DNA from: Candidatus Gastranaerophilales bacterium
Lineage (GTDB): Bacteria > Cyanobacteriota > Vampirovibrionia > Gastranaerophilales > Gastranaerophilaceae
NCBI GenBank assembly: GCA_944324915.1
Contig: CALUYD010000012.1
Location: forward strand, 1-47,741
Length of the DNA: 47,741 nucleotides
Reading direction: 5' to 3'
Shown here piece by piece: positions 1 through 7,706 of the stretch. A program made the position numbers and the translations under genes. How positions within the stretch are numbered: position 1 is the first letter of the stretch; each line of letters begins with the position of its first letter. The notes beneath the pieces were generated by a model, which did no database searches, had not been told where the DNA came from, and worked only from the letters and a program-made list of their open reading frames with translations.

Positions 1-1
1 T

Positions 2-343
2 AAAAATGAAAATGGTAAATGGGTAAAAGTTAGCGACAATATTTATCTAGATACTTCTTCAATTTCTAAAACAAAATATCTTATTTCCGGATGGTTTAAA
101 ATTTATGACACTCCTGAAGATGATTTATATACTGTAAATGGTGTTGATGTTTATTATACAATCGATAAATATGAAGTTGATTGCACTGAGGGCGACGACG
201 GTATATTTATTAGGCATGTTAAATATTTTGACAAAAATAATAATATTTTATTCGATGAAGAAAATACTCATGGGATAGGTTGCAGTTGTCGTGGACTTGT
301 AAACGGTGAATTAATTTGCAAGGAATTATGTAAGAGATTTTAG
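2..343 (+). CDS. Adhesin_E-like secreted protein, 3' fragment
   Basis: An open frame runs in from the left edge and stops with TAG at 341-343, giving 113 residues with no start in view. The visible part reads like the surface-adhesin protein E fold: a W-V-K-V segment, then YLDTSSIS, a W-F-K-I-Y-D strand, YYTIDKYEVDC, and IRHVKYFDKNNN with a D-x-N-x-N turn. Four Cys lie near the C-terminus (CSC...C...C). Proteins of this type are usually small exported proteins with a signal peptide, which would lie outside the window. The family assignment rests on motif order only, so the function is inferred. It is the last gene of whatever unit lies upstream; no strong terminator follows it directly. Confidence 0.6.
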   Translation, partial: KNENGKWVKVSDNIYLDTSSISKTKYLISGWFKIYDTPEDDLYTVNGVDVYYTIDKYEVDCTEGDDGIFIRHVKYFDKNNNILFDEENTHGIGCSCRGLVNGELICKELCKRF

Positions 344-633
344 GGATTTTTTCTTTTAAAAAAATTTTTATAAAATTCAATAGAGCAATAATAGCTAATT
401 TTTTCAAATGGAGTTGGATGTTTTTTAGTTAAATACTGAAAATATTTATACAATAAAAACGCTGGAATTAAGCCAAATAGCGTCAAAGATAAATGCAATG
501 ATAAAGGTAAATCAATACCATTATTGCGTTACAGATATAATTGTAAAAAAACCTATAAGATACATGTAAATATAGTAAACAAAGGCAATATATAGTATTG
601 CCTTTAAAATAAACTTCTTAATATGCTTGTTAT
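344..633. other. Intergenic stretch without a convincing gene
   Basis: About 290 AT-rich bases between the Adhesin_E-like fragment and the next minus-strand ORF. No start codon with a ribosome site and no ORF of useful length is seen on either strand. One frame near 496-575 translates to RYRYNCKKTYK, which faintly recalls the zinc-ribbon segment of transposases, but it has no start, no partner motif and no inverted repeats. The only clear structure is the inverted repeat at 581-605. Confidence 0.5.
581..605. terminator. Perfect 10-bp inverted repeat, possible terminator
   Basis: AAAGGCAATA (581-590), loop TATAG, TATTGCCTTT (596-605). A U-rich 3' arm is built into the stem on both strands, but no long T-run follows. 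It sits just downstream of the minus-strand ORF at 634-1089, so it could end that transcript; weak support. Confidence 0.4.
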
Positions 634-1089
634 CTATTTTTTGCTCCATATTTTATCAAGCTCATCTTTTGTTAATACTATATCACAAATAGAAAAGTTG
701 CCTTTTAAATTTCCTTTTAACATTTGTCTTCTGCCTGCTTCAACCAATGGTCCCTCGTTAGCATTAAAATCATAAGTATCAAACATATATAAGTGCAGAT
801 TTGCATCATTATCCATTCCTGAATTTAGAAAATCAACACTTCCAAAGGCGTTATGAAGATTTGATGTTTTTAGCGGGCTTTTCTTTTTAAATCTTGTAGT
901 AAAATTTTCTCCATTTAAAATTTTATCTTTATTTTTAATCAATGCTTCCTTAAAGCTATCATCATTTTTTATTCTTTTAATTGGTGCTGAATTATCGTGA
1001 TATATTCTGCCCTCAATTTCATTTAAATTATATCCAAAATCCTTTAATTGTTCTTGTACTTTATTTTCTATATGTTCTTTGTGGTACAA
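634..1089 (-). CDS. Hypothetical protein, possibly a truncated remnant
   Basis: Open frame of 151 residues ending TAA at 634. The only usable start near the 5' end is a TTG at 1087-1089, with no Shine-Dalgarno-like sequence; an in-frame stop lies only eight codons further upstream. The protein has no signal peptide or membrane segment, is rich in Lys/Asn/Asp, and has a C-terminal block with the words LYMFDTYDFN and VEAGRRQMLKG. Blocks of this kind occur at the ends of large phage-tail or polymorphic-toxin proteins, but I cannot name a family. Lack of a proper start makes it possible that this is the surviving 3' end of a longer gene. The terminator-like repeat at 581-605 lies downstream. Function unknown. 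Confidence 0.45.
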   Translation of the reverse strand: MYHKEHIENKVQEQLKDFGYNLNEIEGRIYHDNSAPIKRIKNDDSFKEALIKNKDKILNGENFTTRFKKKSPLKTSNLHNAFGSVDFLNSGMDNDANLHLYMFDTYDFNANEGPLVEAGRRQMLKGNLKGNFSICDIVLTKDELDKIWSKK

Positions 1090-1144
1090 TAAGAAATTTA
1101 TAAAATGATGTTATAAATGAATACAGATTTAAAACCAAAGAAAA

Positions 1145-1162
1145 AGGAGGAAAATTCCTCCT
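1145..1162 (-). terminator. Rho-independent terminator of the prepilin-like gene
   Basis: On the minus strand AGGAGGAA-TT-TTCCTCCT is followed by TTTTTC, about 40 bases past the stop of the gene at 1199-2767. The arms happen to contain Shine-Dalgarno and anti-Shine-Dalgarno words, but no start codon is suitably placed. Confidence 0.75.
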
Positions 1163-1198
1163 ATGGTTTAAAAAAATAATATGAAAAATCTTCTTTAG

Positions 1199-2767
1199 TT
1201 ATTTATAAATGTCTACTGCACAGCGTATAGAACCAGGTATTGATTTATACCATTCTGCAGAGGCGTTTGTGATTGTATAATAGTTTACTTGTGCCGGAAA
1301 TGAGCTTCCTCCTGCGTGAATAAATCCATTTGATCCATGGACTATCCAAGGAACACAATCTGGATTGGTTGTATCAGGGTGGGTGCAAACCCCTCCTCTT
1401 TTGCACCATCTATATGTGCCTCCATTTTCGGCAGTACATAAATTAAGAGCTTTTGCATATTTGTTTGAAATTATGATAAGTTCGTCATAATTAAGTAATC
1501 TAAAAGTTGCATTAACGTTATTTGTTAATGTTGAACAAAGAAAGTCTGCATAATTGCCACTTACTACCCAAATACCGCTAGAACAATTTGTGCAATCTGT
1601 ATATCCGTAACCGCTGTACATGTGAAAACTGCATTTTCCATCACTGCATTCGGCATTATAACGTATTGGGGTTAAATTACTTCCCCAGGTGGATATTCTC
1701 TCATCTCCCCATACATTGTCACTTGTAACACATACAGCATGTGTTTCATCTGTTCCTAATGAGATAAATATAAGACCGCTTCTTATTTTGTCACAGTCTG
1801 CCTGTGTTAGCACTTCTTTTGTGCATTTGCCATCTTTCAATGTGTAATTTTCTTTGCATTCGCTACAACCTGAACTTGTGCAAGCAGTACAATTTTCCCA
1901 TTTTGATGAACAACTTGAACAGCTTGATGCGCCTATATTGGCATATTGACCGCTCGGACATTGAATTTGAGATAAGCCGTCACAATAATTATCAAGCGCA
2001 CAAATTGAGCAAGTTTTTGTTGAATTAAGATAGTAGCCTGAGTTGCATTTTGTGCATTCTGATAAGTTAGAGCATTCGGCACAATTTGAAATTTTTGATG
2101 AGCATAAAGTACAGCTTCCTGAGCCTTCGTTTGCCCCTTTGCCTGCGCTACATTGAGTTTTTATTCCGTTTGTGCAGTAATAATCAATTGGGCAAATTTT
2201 TGTTGTGCTTTGACCTGATAAATCTTGGTATGTGCCATCCGGCGGAATTTTACAGATGTCTTTTGCTTCTTCATCTTGGTATCTTCCTGATTCACAAGGT
2301 TTGCAAGTGTTTTTGCCTTCTTCGTTTTGATATTTTCCAATTTCACAAGGTAGACACACAGTTGTACCGTTTGAATAATATCCTTTTGAGCAAATCTCAC
2401 AACTGCCATCTTTTAATCCGTATCCTGGGTTGCATTTGGTGCAACCGCTTTCATTGCATGTAACACAATTACTTGAGAAGCTATTGCAAGCAACACAAGT
2501 GCACATGTTGTTATTTTTGTATTCAGAATAAGCACAATTTTTTGAGCACATTATGCATTTTTGAGGATAACAAAGATTGCAATCTGAGCTAAATTTATTA
2601 CATTTTGTAGTTACTTCGGATACAGCAATAGTGACATTGGAAGATTTTAATTTTTTTGTTATAAGGGGTGCAAAGGCTGCCATTATGCAAGATATAATAA
2701 TTAAAGCAACTATTATTTCAACTAGACTAAAGCCTTGCTTGCTGTTTTTCAAGCTAGTGTTTTTCAT
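1199..2767 (-). CDS. Type IV prepilin-like protein with Cys-rich GCC2/GCC3-type repeats
   Basis: 522 residues from an ATG preceded by AAGGAA at 5-6 bases; an upstream in-frame ATG lacks a ribosome site. Residues 1-12 are a short basic leader ending QG, followed by FSLVEIIVALIIIS: a classic prepilin peptidase site (G12/F13, Glu at +5) and N-terminal helix. From about residue 50 to 320 the chain is dominated by Cys in C-x2-C and C-x-C pairs with repeats such as CxPCExGKYQ and CxxCxxGYYL, resembling GCC2/GCC3 (ephrin-receptor-like) modules. A C-terminal globular region of about 200 residues contains FRLLNYDELIIIS and ends SIRCAVDIYK, similar in layout to 'paralogous' Fibrobacter-type domains. 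Probably a surface-exposed, disulphide-rich minor pilin or pseudopilin. No pilus assembly genes are nearby. The leader call is firm; the rest is inference. Confidence 0.75.
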   Translation of the reverse strand: MKNTSLKNSKQGFSLVEIIVALIIISCIMAAFAPLITKKLKSSNVTIAVSEVTTKCNKFSSDCNLCYPQKCIMCSKNCAYSEYKNNNMCTCVACNSFSSNCVTCNESGCTKCNPGYGLKDGSCEICSKGYYSNGTTVCLPCEIGKYQNEEGKNTCKPCESGRYQDEEAKDICKIPPDGTYQDLSGQSTTKICPIDYYCTNGIKTQCSAGKGANEGSGSCTLCSSKISNCAECSNLSECTKCNSGYYLNSTKTCSICALDNYCDGLSQIQCPSGQYANIGASSCSSCSSKWENCTACTSSGCSECKENYTLKDGKCTKEVLTQADCDKIRSGLIFISLGTDETHAVCVTSDNVWGDERISTWGSNLTPIRYNAECSDGKCSFHMYSGYGYTDCTNCSSGIWVVSGNYADFLCSTLTNNVNATFRLLNYDELIIISNKYAKALNLCTAENGGTYRWCKRGGVCTHPDTTNPDCVPWIVHGSNGFIHAGGSSFPAQVNYYTITNASAEWYKSIPGSIRCAVDIYK

Positions 2768-2930
2768 GTTATTTCCTTGTCCATACTTCATAATTAATAG
2801 ACATTTTTTAAAAATATCAACATATATGTCTATATTTAAGAATATAGCATGCAATTTTTATTTTGTACATATACAAAGAATATTTAAAAATATCCTCATA
2901 AATGAAGTTTAAAATTTGGTACTTGCAATG

Positions 2931-2946
2931 TATTTTTTAAAAAATA
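2931..2946. promoter_or_regulatory. 16-bp perfect palindrome before the XRE gene
   Basis: TATTTTTTAAAAAATA lies immediately upstream of the AAGG ribosome site of the XRE gene starting at 2956. Its position suits autoregulation, but it is only A and T and such palindromes arise by chance in this genome. Confidence 0.25.
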
Positions 2947-2955
2947 AAGGTATAG

Positions 2956-3312
2956 ATGATGAAATCGTTCATAGATAAAGATTATATCGCTAAGAAGATA
3001 AGGCTTGAAAGAAAAAAAGCTAATCTTACTCAATTAGAATTAGCAGAAAAAGTCGGTATAAGCGCCAAACAATTATCAAGAATAGAAATTGGCGAGTTTA
3101 TGCCATCATTGATAACTTTTTTAAAAATAATTAATGTATTAAAAATTGATATTGAAAATTTTGGTGTAATTGTAAAAAATAAAGAAAATATTTTATTGAA
3201 GAATTTGCTTGAGATTATATATTCTTCTGATGATAATCAATTGCAAATGTATTTAGATGTTATAAATGCAATAATTAAAAATAATAAAAATAAAAATTTG
3301 CCTAGATTTTAG
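2956..3312 (+). CDS. XRE-family helix-turn-helix regulator
   Basis: 118 residues. Residues 11-66 form an HTH_3 domain: IAKKIRLERKKANLTQLELAEKV, then the recognition helix ISAKQLSRIEIGEFMPS and the following helix TFLKIINVLKI. The C-terminal 50 residues are Lys/Asn-rich and end in a predicted helix with NQLQMYLDVINAI. The second XRE protein in the window (46597-46956) has a closely matching tail (NELNCYLESLKA), so the two look like members of one local regulator family. It is divergent from the prepilin-like gene, with 188 bases between, and precedes the acetyltransferase at 3364 by 51 bases in the same direction. Likely a repressor of itself and a neighbour; target not shown. AAGG lies 6 bases before the ATG. 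Confidence 0.85.
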   Translation: MMKSFIDKDYIAKKIRLERKKANLTQLELAEKVGISAKQLSRIEIGEFMPSLITFLKIINVLKIDIENFGVIVKNKENILLKNLLEIIYSSDDNQLQMYLDVINAIIKNNKNKNLPRF

Positions 3313-3363
3313 TGATTTTGTTGTAAACTTTTATATATAAATAAAGGTGTTTTAGGAGTTTTC

Positions 3364-3915
3364 ATGCAAGAATTTCAAAAAATGATAAACAGTGAAAAAT
3401 ATTATGCCATGGATAGTGAACTTGTTAAGATTAGAGATTATGCCAGAAGTACATTTATAAAATTCAATGAAGAACATGATGAAAAGAAAAGATTTGAAAT
3501 TTTAAAAGGCATTTTAGGTAAAATTGGCGAAAATACTTATGTAACGCCAAGTTTATTTTGTGATTACGGTTGCAATTTAGAATTAGGTAAAAATGTTTAT
3601 CTTAATGCAAATTGCATAGTTTTGGATTGTGCAAAGGTTGAAATTGGCGATAATACCTTTATAGGTCCTAATTGTCAATTTTATACTCCAATTCATCCTA
3701 TGGATTATAAAACAAGAAACACTTTTCTTGAATGGACAAAACCTATAACCGTAGGTAAAAATTGTTGGCTTGGCGGAAGTGTTATAGTTCTTCCCGGAGT
3801 AAAAATAGGTGATGGTTGTGTAATTGGTGCGGGCTCTGTTGTTACAAAAGATATACCTGATAATTCTGTTGCAGTGGGCAATCCTGCAAAAGTTATCAGA
3901 AAAATTGAACAATAA
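3364..3915 (+). CDS. Maltose/galactoside O-acetyltransferase-like enzyme (LbH fold)
   Basis: 183 residues, the usual length of the Maa/LacA/NodL group. The N-terminus (MINSEKYYAMDSEL) matches the short capping domain; from about residue 60 there are hexapeptide repeats (GENTYV, GKNVYLN, GDNTFIGPN, GKNCWLGGSVIVLPGV, GDGCVIGAGSVVTKDI). The likely catalytic His is in TPIHPMD. The enzyme would move an acetyl group from acetyl-CoA to a sugar hydroxyl in the cytoplasm. TAGGAG precedes the ATG. It ends three bases before the convergent FkbM gene. A second member of the family is at 39267-39899. The true acceptor sugar cannot be read from sequence; the setting among envelope genes suggests glycan decoration. 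Confidence 0.88.
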   Translation: MQEFQKMINSEKYYAMDSELVKIRDYARSTFIKFNEEHDEKKRFEILKGILGKIGENTYVTPSLFCDYGCNLELGKNVYLNANCIVLDCAKVEIGDNTFIGPNCQFYTPIHPMDYKTRNTFLEWTKPITVGKNCWLGGSVIVLPGVKIGDGCVIGAGSVVTKDIPDNSVAVGNPAKVIRKIEQ

Positions 3916-3918
3916 TTA

Positions 3919-5043
3919 TTATTCAATTAATTCGTTTGGAATTGCGTATAATACAGATTCGAAAAGATTATAACTATAATGTTCAAAATAAAAAGTGTAG
4001 TTTTCTTTTTTTAATTGTTCATATAAATAAAGTGGAATTTCTACAAAATCAGATAAACTATGATAAATTGAGATTGCTAATTGGGGTCTGTCTGATAAGA
4101 TTGTTTTTTGTGCGCCAATAAGTGCGGGCATTTCGGAGCCTTCTATGTCCATTTTGATAAAATCAATTTTTTTGATATTTTTTTCTTTTTTAAAATCATC
4201 AATTGTTGTTGTATTGATGGTAGTTAGTGTTTCGTTTCTTTTTTGTTCTTGAATTTCTTTTGTTCCGACTATTCTTGAAGCGGATTTTGATAATGTATTT
4301 TCATAAAAACCTATGGTTGTTTTTTCATTCCACAAACCATAAGGAACTATTTGTACAAAATTTTCATCTTTTATTAATTTATCGCAATAATCGTCTTTGA
4401 ATTTTTCATACATAGGTTCAAACGCATAGAGTGTTTTTAGGTTTTTAAAATGTCTTCTGAAAGCCAGCGATTGTATTCCGTTGCAAAAACCGCCGTCTAC
4501 AATTGTTTCTATTTTGTCTTTATTGATGTGTTCTAAATATTGTGCACTATAATTTCTGATAGGCGCATGTTTAGATATGCCGTATTTTTCTTGTGCATAT
4601 TTTTCAATTTCATCATAACACCCTTTTCTGTGTGTATTCCAAATCAGATTGTATCTATCTTTATCCTCATTGTGCTTAAATATTTTTTGAACTTCTTTTT
4701 GTTTTTCAACATAAGGAATTGTTCTTATGTAATATTCTGTTGGTTTTGAAGTGAAAATATATTTTATACCTAAAAATTCGAAGATATAAGCTGTTTCATG
4801 GAGTGCATTTCTTACCGTAATAACAACCATATCAACTTCATTAAGATAATTTTTAATATCTTTCAGTTTAATAATTGGTTTATCACACCATAAACCTTCT
4901 TTTGCTTTATCAATAAAAAATTTAACATTTATATCGGGTCTATTTTCGTCAATATATTTTTTTATTTTTTGGGCAACAGTACCTGCTCCATACATTGCTA
5001 TATTTGCATTTTTGTCAATTTTATTGATAAATTTTTCAATCAT
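3919..5043 (-). CDS. FkbM-family SAM methyltransferase with N-terminal Rossmann-like domain
   Basis: 374 residues; GAGGAG precedes the ATG. Residues 10-100 form a nucleotide-binding Rossmann-like unit beginning IAMYGAGTVAQKI, of the kind attached to many glycan-modifying enzymes. Residues 178-360 are an FkbM methyltransferase: SAM-binding motif I IVDGGFCNGIQS (181-192), acidic strand AFEP (207-210), and the signature DFIKMDIEGSE (294-304). It would methylate a hydroxyl of a sugar or other small acceptor. Convergent with the acetyltransferase gene (3 bases between stops), and divergent from the membrane acyltransferase at 5203, consistent with a glycan-decoration locus. Acceptor unknown. No odd residues in the motif. 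Confidence 0.87.
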   Translation of the reverse strand: MIEKFINKIDKNANIAMYGAGTVAQKIKKYIDENRPDINVKFFIDKAKEGLWCDKPIIKLKDIKNYLNEVDMVVITVRNALHETAYIFEFLGIKYIFTSKPTEYYIRTIPYVEKQKEVQKIFKHNEDKDRYNLIWNTHRKGCYDEIEKYAQEKYGISKHAPIRNYSAQYLEHINKDKIETIVDGGFCNGIQSLAFRRHFKNLKTLYAFEPMYEKFKDDYCDKLIKDENFVQIVPYGLWNEKTTIGFYENTLSKSASRIVGTKEIQEQKRNETLTTINTTTIDDFKKEKNIKKIDFIKMDIEGSEMPALIGAQKTILSDRPQLAISIYHSLSDFVEIPLYLYEQLKKENYTFYFEHYSYNLFESVLYAIPNELIE

Positions 5044-5090
5044 ATAAACTCCTCTATTATTGTGAAAATGATAACATGCTTTTTTATGTA

Positions 5091-5110
5091 TGTAAAATTT
5101 AGAGTTTACA
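5091..5110. promoter_or_regulatory. Inverted repeat TGTAAA-N8-TTTACA in a divergent intergenic region
   Basis: Lies midway between the divergent FkbM (start 5043) and acyltransferase (start 5203) genes. Placement suggests an operator serving both; no dedicated regulator is adjacent. Short arms, so chance is possible. Confidence 0.3.
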
Positions 5111-5202
5111 TTTGTTCTTTATATTTTTATTAAATATAATATTTATGTGTTTATGCTTATTTAGATATTTAAAAGCATTAAAAAATTGGGAGAACTAGCA
5201 AC

Positions 5203-6336
5203 ATGGGACTTTCTCAACTTTTTAGTAAAGAAGTGGTTAACAAGGGCAGACAGCCTGCTTTTGACTTGTGTAAAACAATTTGTATAATATTAATGATTTT
5301 ATGCCATGTATTTTATGTAATAAAATACACATCTGTGGCATCTTTAAACCCTACATACATAGCTCATAATTTAGTAAGATTATTAGGCGCTCAATTTTTT
5401 ATGTTCAGTATGGGTATGGGGTTGGCTTATTCTCGAAATAGCAATGCAAAATGTTGCTTGAGAAGGGGTCTTATATTGTTATTTACGGGATATTTATTGA
5501 ATTTCTTAAGAGAAATTCTTCCTTGGATGATAACAGGAAGTTACCCTATGTTTGCAAGCATAATGACCTATGATAAATTTTTAATGCTTTTAAGTTGCGA
5601 CATATTGCAGTTTGCGGGTTTGGCATTTTTATATTTTGCTCTTGCAAAACATTTTAAATGGTCTAATTTAACTGTGTTTATTATTACATTGTTTATCACT
5701 GTTATAGGTGCATTTTGTACGAATGAATTTATGGTTAAATTAACTCCTGATAATTTTTATTATTCGTTTGTGGGCTTGTTAATTCCTATTAAAAACTTTA
5801 CTACATCTGATTATGTTTGTTTTTCTTTCAGTAATTGGATTATTTATCCTGTTGCAGGCTGGCTTTTTGGAAAAATATTAAAACGTTGTTGTAATTTGGA
5901 TAAATTTTACCTTTATTTGTTGGGAATTTCAGTACCTGTGTTTTTATTAGCTTGGGCTGCTTTTGATGCTGTTGGTAAAAATATGTGGCTGATTTTGATG
6001 AATCCTGTTGTATATCATCAACAAAACCCTATAATATTAGCTGTATATATGAATATTATCGCAATAGCAATCAGTTTAGCTCATTTATGTTCTAATTATT
6101 TTGTTAAGTTTAAATTTTGGAATATAATCAAACATTTGAGCTCAGAGCTTCCTACTCTATATATTGTGTCTTGGGTTATTATAGGCTGGATTGGAGCTTG
6201 GCTAAAATATAATAAAAAATTTATAACTAAAGATTTCGATAACGTATTTTTTGTTTTTGTCGGCGTTGTTTTGGTTTCTGAAATATACATTTATTTTAAA
6301 AATAAATGCTCCAAAAAAATATCAAAAGCAGAATAA
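5203..6336 (+). CDS. Polytopic membrane acyltransferase (DUF1624 / acyltransferase-3-like)
   Basis: 377 residues with about ten hydrophobic segments. The N-terminus RQPAFDLCKTICIILMILCHVF carries the R-x3-FD-x-K-x9-M-x2-H pattern found in the heparan-alpha-glucosaminide acetyltransferase-like (DUF1624) and acyltransferase-3 groups, in which the His in the first membrane helix is catalytic. Such enzymes carry acyl groups across the inner membrane onto envelope sugars or lipids. The ATG follows GGGAGAACTAGCAAC. The gene ends two bases before the stop of the convergent CorC-like gene. A second membrane acyltransferase, of the OafA/WecH kind, is at 44375-45457. Substrate unknown. Confidence 0.75.
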   Translation: MGLSQLFSKEVVNKGRQPAFDLCKTICIILMILCHVFYVIKYTSVASLNPTYIAHNLVRLLGAQFFMFSMGMGLAYSRNSNAKCCLRRGLILLFTGYLLNFLREILPWMITGSYPMFASIMTYDKFLMLLSCDILQFAGLAFLYFALAKHFKWSNLTVFIITLFITVIGAFCTNEFMVKLTPDNFYYSFVGLLIPIKNFTTSDYVCFSFSNWIIYPVAGWLFGKILKRCCNLDKFYLYLLGISVPVFLLAWAAFDAVGKNMWLILMNPVVYHQQNPIILAVYMNIIAIAISLAHLCSNYFVKFKFWNIIKHLSSELPTLYIVSWVIIGWIGAWLKYNKKFITKDFDNVFFVFVGVVLVSEIYIYFKNKCSKKISKAE

Positions 6337-6338
6337 TT

Positions 6339-7649
6339 TTACTCTTGAGTTTTTTCTTCTGTTTTTTCAACAAGGATTTTTTTAATACGTCTATCTTTAA
6401 GTTCTATTACTCTTAATTTAAGGTTTTCGATTTGAACTTCGTCATTAACTCTTGCTAAACGGCATAAAAGTTTTTGAACAAGCCCCGCTATTGTTTCAAC
6501 GTCTTCATCTTCTTTGTGAGTTAAATTAAAATATTCAAAGAAATCTTCAATTCTATATAAACCATTTACGATATATTTGTTGTCATTTACTTCTTTTATA
6601 TCGTTTTCTTCATCATCGAATTCATCTTGAACGGAACCTAAAACTTCTTCTAGAATGTCTTCTAGGGTAACTATTCCTGAAACTCCGCCAAATTCATCAA
6701 TTACGATAGCAATTTCAGTTTTATTTTTCTTAAATTCTTCAAGAAGATTATCTGTTGTCATTGTTTCAGGAACAAATAAAGGCTTTCTTAGAACGTCTTT
6801 TATTTCTACTTTTTGATTTCTTAATTGGCAAGAATATAAATCTTTTACATGTAAAATCCCTACAATATTATCAAGTTTTTCGCTATACACAGGGTATCTT
6901 GTATATTGATTTTCTAGAGCGATTTTTGCATATTCTTCATAACTTATGTCAATTGGAAGTGAAACAATGTTACATCTTGGAACCATTACTTGTTTTGCTG
7001 TTAAGTCGGTAAATTTGAGGGTGTTTTTTAGAATAAAACTTTCTGTTTTGTTTAAAATTCCGCCTTTAAAACTTTCTTCAATAATCATATCAAGTTCTTC
7101 TTCAGTATGAACGGAATGATGTTGTTGAGCAGGTGATATGTTAAATAATTTCAACATCCAATTACCAAAACCATTTAAAAGGAAGATAAACGGATTTAAA
7201 ATATTTGCAACCATAATAAGCGGTTTTGTTATTATTAGGGTTGTTTTTTCGCTGAATTGTAAAGCTATTGATTTTGGCATTAATTCGCCTATTACAACGT
7301 GAGCAAAAGTTACAAGTACAAAAGCTAAAATAGTTGCAACAGAATGTGTCGCAAATGAGCTTGAAACATAAGGCAAAAAGTCAAATAGAGGGTGAATTAA
7401 TTTAGCTAGCGTTGCTTCACCAACCCAACCAAGACCAATGCTTGCGATAGTAATTCCAAGTTGAGTTGCTGCTATGTATCTATCAAGCGATGATAGTGCT
7501 TTTAGGGCTAAATTTGCAGTTTTATTTCCTTCGTTAGCTAATTGTTGAATTCTTGTTTGGCGCACACTCACAAGTGCAAATTCTGAAGCTACGAAAAATG
7601 CGTTTGCAAAAAGCAAAAATAATATAACAAACAAGTTAAATATAATCAT
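6339..7649 (-). CDS. CorC/CNNM-type integral membrane protein (DUF21-CBS-CorC_HlyC)
   Basis: 436 residues, normal for the 'hemolysin family' of divalent-cation transporters. Residues 1-190 hold a DUF21 domain with four hydrophobic segments and the typical words FFVASEFALVSVRQTR and GLGWVGEATL. A pair of CBS domains follows (VMVPRCNIVSLPID... YSEKLDNIVGILHVKDL...), and the C-terminal 80 residues are a CorC_HlyC domain (EFGGVSGIVTLEDILEEVLG). Known relatives export Mg2+ or related cations; the old hemolysin name is not evidence of toxicity. AGAGGG precedes the ATG. Stands alone, convergent with the acyltransferase upstream on the map. Confidence 0.92.
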   Translation of the reverse strand: MIIFNLFVILFLLFANAFFVASEFALVSVRQTRIQQLANEGNKTANLALKALSSLDRYIAATQLGITIASIGLGWVGEATLAKLIHPLFDFLPYVSSSFATHSVATILAFVLVTFAHVVIGELMPKSIALQFSEKTTLIITKPLIMVANILNPFIFLLNGFGNWMLKLFNISPAQQHHSVHTEEELDMIIEESFKGGILNKTESFILKNTLKFTDLTAKQVMVPRCNIVSLPIDISYEEYAKIALENQYTRYPVYSEKLDNIVGILHVKDLYSCQLRNQKVEIKDVLRKPLFVPETMTTDNLLEEFKKNKTEIAIVIDEFGGVSGIVTLEDILEEVLGSVQDEFDDEENDIKEVNDNKYIVNGLYRIEDFFEYFNLTHKEDEDVETIAGLVQKLLCRLARVNDEVQIENLKLRVIELKDRRIKKILVEKTEEKTQE

Positions 7650-7706
7650 AAGCCCTCTTAATTCAAATTTTGTCGTTGTTCTTTATTATACAACATATTT
7701 TTTAAA

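Noticed and set aside
219-407. Minus-strand open frame antisense to the Adhesin_E-like fragment
   Set aside because: No ribosome site, Ile/Lys/Tyr-rich composition typical of an AT-rich shadow frame, and it overlaps a better-supported frame on the other strand.
496-575. Transposase zinc-ribbon remnant
   Set aside because: Only a RYRYNCKKTYK word; no C-x2-C pair, no start, no inverted repeats or other transposase motif.
1199-2767. Eukaryotic contamination suggested by receptor-like Cys repeats
   Set aside because: The gene has a bacterial prepilin leader, ribosome site and terminator, and the base composition matches its neighbours.
1804-2912. Plus-strand open frames within and beyond the prepilin-like gene
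   Set aside because: They are mirror frames of the Cys-rich repeats (hence their Leu/Cys content) and lack starts with ribosome sites.
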